Source of the DNA: Desulfobulbaceae bacterium
GTDB taxonomy: Bacteria; Desulfobacterota; Desulfobulbia; Desulfobulbales; Desulfobulbaceae
Length of the DNA: 32,207 nt
Assembly (NCBI GenBank): GCA_013201405.1
Contig: JABMJC010000015.1
Span: 1-32,207 of the forward strand
Direction of reading: 5' to 3'
The notes beneath the pieces are model-generated. The model had not been told where the DNA came from. It worked only from the letters and a program-made list of their open reading frames with translations, and did not search any database. Below, one piece after another: positions 29,373 to 32,207 of the stretch. How positions within the stretch are numbered: position 1 is the stretch's first letter; the number at the start of each line of letters is the position of its first letter. The translations under genes and the position numbers were made by a program.

Positions 29373-30584
29373 ATGCCTCTTGCAAAAATTAAAAATAGTG
29401 CAAAAAAACCCCTGATTCGCACTCTGGCTGCGTTTCTTGCGCTTTTGTGCTCTGTTACTGCTGGTCTTGCTCTGTGGTACTGGCACTACTGCCAATCGCC
29501 GGCGCAGCTGGCCGCTGAAACAACCGTATTCATTCCCAGGGGAGCTGGTGTGCGGCAGATTGGCACCCTCCTTGCCGCACAGGGTGTGTTGCGCAACGAT
29601 ATCCGCTACCTTACCTACCTGCGCCTCTCTGGCCTGGGTCCAAAATTGAAGGCCGGCGAATACGCCTTTGCCCCGGGTGTAACACCGCCCCAGGTGCTGG
29701 GCAAAATTGCCCGGGGCGAGGTGGTGCGCCATCCAGTTACCATTGCCGAGGGCCTGCGTTTAACCCAAATTGCCGCCATTTTTGCCCAGGATGGCTGGGT
29801 TGATCCTGCGCGCTTTCTGGCCCTGACGCAAGACACAGCCTTTATTCGCTCCTTGGGCTTGAGTATGGATAAAGATATGGAGATAGACAGCCTGGAGGGC
29901 TATCTCTTTCCCGACACCTATCTCATGGTGCGAGACGAAGCTCCTGCTCCCACAGAACCAACAAGATCAACAGGGAAGTCGCAGGAGTTGCAGGCAGGGC
30001 AGGGCGCGCGTGAAGAAAAGCTGATTCGCCACATGGTGCAGCGCTTTGAAGAGGTGTGGGCCACTCTGCCCAAAACAGGGCAAGCCGGGCTGAGCAGGCA
30101 CCAGGTGCTGACCCTGGCTTCGGTGGTGGAAAAGGAAACCGGCCAGGCCCAGGAAAGGCCGCTCATTGCCCGCGTGTTTCTCAACCGGCTGGTACTGGGC
30201 ATGCGCCTGCAATCCGACCCAACCGTTATCTATGGCCTGGGTGATGCCTTTAGTGGCAAGCTGCGCCGGAAAGATTTACGCACACCAAGTTCGCACAACA
30301 CCTATGTTATCCCCGGCCTGCCGCCAGGCCCCATTTGCAGTCCGGGCAGGGCAGCCCTGGCAGCGGTGCTTGCACCGGCCCAGTCTAATGCTCTGTACTT
30401 TGTTTCCCGAAATGATGGCTCGCATGTGTTCTCCACCACCCTGGCCGAGCACAACCGCGCGGTCAACACCTACCAGCGGCAGGGCAGAAAAGGCCAAACA
30501 ACCAACACACCAGCACTGCAGGCAAACCCTGCAACAGAACAAAACAATCCTTTGCCGCGCAATCAAGACAGCAGAGCAAATTAA
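29373..30584 (+). CDS. mltG: Endolytic transglycosylase MltG (YceG-like)
   Basis: VFIPRGAGVRQIGTLLAAQGVL, LKAGEYAFAPGVTPPQVLGKIARGEVVRHPVTIAEGLRLTQIA, SVVEKETGQAQERPLIARVFLNRL, MRLQSDPTVIYGLGD, YNTY-like SSHNTYVIPGLPPGPICSPGRAAL. Confidence 0.95.
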   Translation: MPLAKIKNSAKKPLIRTLAAFLALLCSVTAGLALWYWHYCQSPAQLAAETTVFIPRGAGVRQIGTLLAAQGVLRNDIRYLTYLRLSGLGPKLKAGEYAFAPGVTPPQVLGKIARGEVVRHPVTIAEGLRLTQIAAIFAQDGWVDPARFLALTQDTAFIRSLGLSMDKDMEIDSLEGYLFPDTYLMVRDEAPAPTEPTRSTGKSQELQAGQGAREEKLIRHMVQRFEEVWATLPKTGQAGLSRHQVLTLASVVEKETGQAQERPLIARVFLNRLVLGMRLQSDPTVIYGLGDAFSGKLRRKDLRTPSSHNTYVIPGLPPGPICSPGRAALAAVLAPAQSNALYFVSRNDGSHVFSTTLAEHNRAVNTYQRQGRKGQTTNTPALQANPATEQNNPLPRNQDSRAN

Positions 30585-30672
30585 AACGCAGCAGATAAGG
30601 CGCCGCAGATCCCGGGTATTGTCCTTGCCTCTCTTCCAGAGCTTCATTTTTAAAACGTGTATTTTCAAGACG

Positions 30673-30698
30673 TGTACATGTAACATGCGACATGTACA
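30673..30698. promoter_or_regulatory. Perfect 9-bp dyad upstream of the adhesin gene
   Basis: TGTACATGT-AACATGCG-ACATGTACA. Confidence 0.4.
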
Positions 30699-31124
30699 AG
30701 CACGGTATCTGAACAATCCATCTGTTCAGCAGATGTGCTTCAAAATTGCACTTAAGCTGCAACGTGCGCTGCAAGAAACAGGCCCTGGTTGCACCCATGC
30801 CGGCACGCCAAGGGGGTCTGTTATTTGTGGCCAGCCCTGGTCTACACCCGCAAAATATCCCATCCTGTGCGCCCAGCGTGTACGGCTGGCACGGCCATGC
30901 TCTTTTATCTTTTTGGCCAGCTTTAAGTCTTGCAGCCCTTGCCTGTTTATCCTGTTGCAAAACATTATTTTTACAAATTCATACCTTGGTACGATAGACA
31001 GGTCTTATTTCAAATATTATATTCGCCAAGCATTCAAATTAAAGTGCTTTCAATTCGGGTGCCCAGGGCAACGAAAAGCAAAGCCGGTTGGTTCGGTTCA
31101 ATTATATAAAAAATGAGGATAGTC

Positions 31125-32207
31125 ATGGCTGCACAAGCTATCGGTAAGGTTGTTATTGTTTACGGTACGGTAAAAGCTGTTTCTTCTGCAGGGGTAGAAC
31201 GTATACTCACACCCAACAGCCCTGTGTATGCCAATGAACGCATTGTTACCGGCACAGATGGCAGTGTTTCGTTCTTGTTTACCGAACAAAATGTTCATCT
31301 GGATTTGGGCAGGATGTCGGAAGTGGTGCTCGATGAAGATGTGTATGCCGATGGCAGCGGGCAATACTCAGTTGCCGAGGGCGCGGTTGATGTTGCTGCT
31401 ATGCAGGCTGCCCTGGAAGCCGGTGACTTCGACCCGACCACTGCCCTGCCTGCGCCTGCGGCCGGCGGTGGTGTGGCTGATGGCGGCCCCCGTGGTGGTG
31501 GCCGGCATTTGGTGGTTTTTACGCCGGATCAGCTGGAGGTAATTCCAGATTCTGGTGCAGAAACAATTGGTATCAGCCGTGATTTTCTCGATCCCCCGGA
31601 AGTAGAGTATCTGCAAGAGGAAGAACCAGTCGCCCCTGCGCCTATTATCGCAGTGGAACCAGCACCTGCCGCTCCACCTGCGCCAGCGCCGGACACTGTG
31701 CCAACCATTGGCACCATTGAGTTCACTTTAGACGAGGCCAACCTGGCCGATGGCAGCGCGCCAAACCCCGGTGCACTTGTTATGAGTGGCACCCTGGTCG
31801 ACCTTGATGTGGATTTTGGGCCAGACACCCCTGGTTCACTCGATTTTGGTGGGGGCAACATCATTCTCATTGATGGCAATGCAGCCAACTCCCTTACCAT
31901 CGTAGGTCGCTACGGCACCTTGGTTATTGATGGTACTGGCGCCTGGTCCTACACCCTCACGGGCAACACCGTTGACCATGCCAACCCCAATGCCATAGGT
32001 GTTGACGACCAGGTGCAGGAATCTTTTCCCTTTTCTGCCATCGACTCCGATGGTTCGGTAACCCCTGGTGGCAATATCACTGTCAACATCCTGGACGACG
32101 GACCAACCATCACCGCCACCGATGCAGCTGGAGAGGGCATGGTGCATGAGGATGCTCTGGGCAATGTGACCGGCAACACTACGAACAAGGAGAAGTGGTC
32201 CCTGGAT
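31125..32207 (+). CDS. LapA/BapA-like RTX-type adhesin, N-terminal retention module plus start of repeat region (runs off the right edge)
   Basis: ATG 31125 after GAGGA; 361 codons without a stop to the window end (not in the ORF track). MAAQAIGKVVIVYGTVKAVSSAGVERILTPNSPVYANERIVTGTDGSVSFLFTEQN..LDLGRMSEVVLDEDVY is a retention-module-like start. PAAG follows, then an Ala/Pro linker and VCBS-like beta-rich sequence (ILDDGPTITA). Confidence 0.85.
   Translation, partial: MAAQAIGKVVIVYGTVKAVSSAGVERILTPNSPVYANERIVTGTDGSVSFLFTEQNVHLDLGRMSEVVLDEDVYADGSGQYSVAEGAVDVAAMQAALEAGDFDPTTALPAPAAGGGVADGGPRGGGRHLVVFTPDQLEVIPDSGAETIGISRDFLDPPEVEYLQEEEPVAPAPIIAVEPAPAAPPAPAPDTVPTIGTIEFTLDEANLADGSAPNPGALVMSGTLVDLDVDFGPDTPGSLDFGGGNIILIDGNAANSLTIVGRYGTLVIDGTGAWSYTLTGNTVDHANPNAIGVDDQVQESFPFSAIDSDGSVTPGGNITVNILDDGPTITATDAAGEGMVHEDALGNVTGNTTNKEKWSLD

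Overview
This 32.2-kb window looks chromosomal and probably comes from a Desulfobacterota (Desulfobulbaceae-like) bacterium; that taxonomy is inferred from gene content only. From the left edge it holds: (1) a membrane-bound group-4 hydrogenase/complex I-like operon (HyfB, C, E, F, G, I-like). Its large subunit has lost both CxxC [NiFe]-ligand motifs, so it fits the 'Ehr' (energy-converting hydrogenase-related) class rather than an active hydrogenase. The small subunit is fused to a partly degenerate ferredoxin domain and carries a T12 homopolymer in its coding sequence. (2) A two-gene pair made of a radical SAM putative DNA repair/modification protein and its TIGR03915-type partner. (3) A decayed GNAT gene with an internal deletion and a 1-nt insertion inside a 12-bp tandem repeat. 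(4) ppk1. (5) A CPA2/KefB-type antiporter cut from its RCK_C domain by one in-frame TAG. (6) A TauE/SafE permease, an exported protein with 120-bp (40-aa) tandem repeats, an MBL/beta-CASP hydrolase, PAS and HD proteins, hemE, an AhbD-like heme synthase, a DUF362 ferredoxin and a universal stress protein. (7) Two orphan proteins, a left-handed beta-helix protein, lon and mltG. (8) The N-terminal part of a LapA-like surface adhesin, open to the right edge and absent from the ORF track, with a PAAG LapG-type site at residues 111-114. The strongest leads are the ligand-less hydrogenase-like complex, the LapA-type retention module, the amber-split antiporter, and the uncharacterised radical SAM DNA pair. 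All family calls are by eye; no database search was run.
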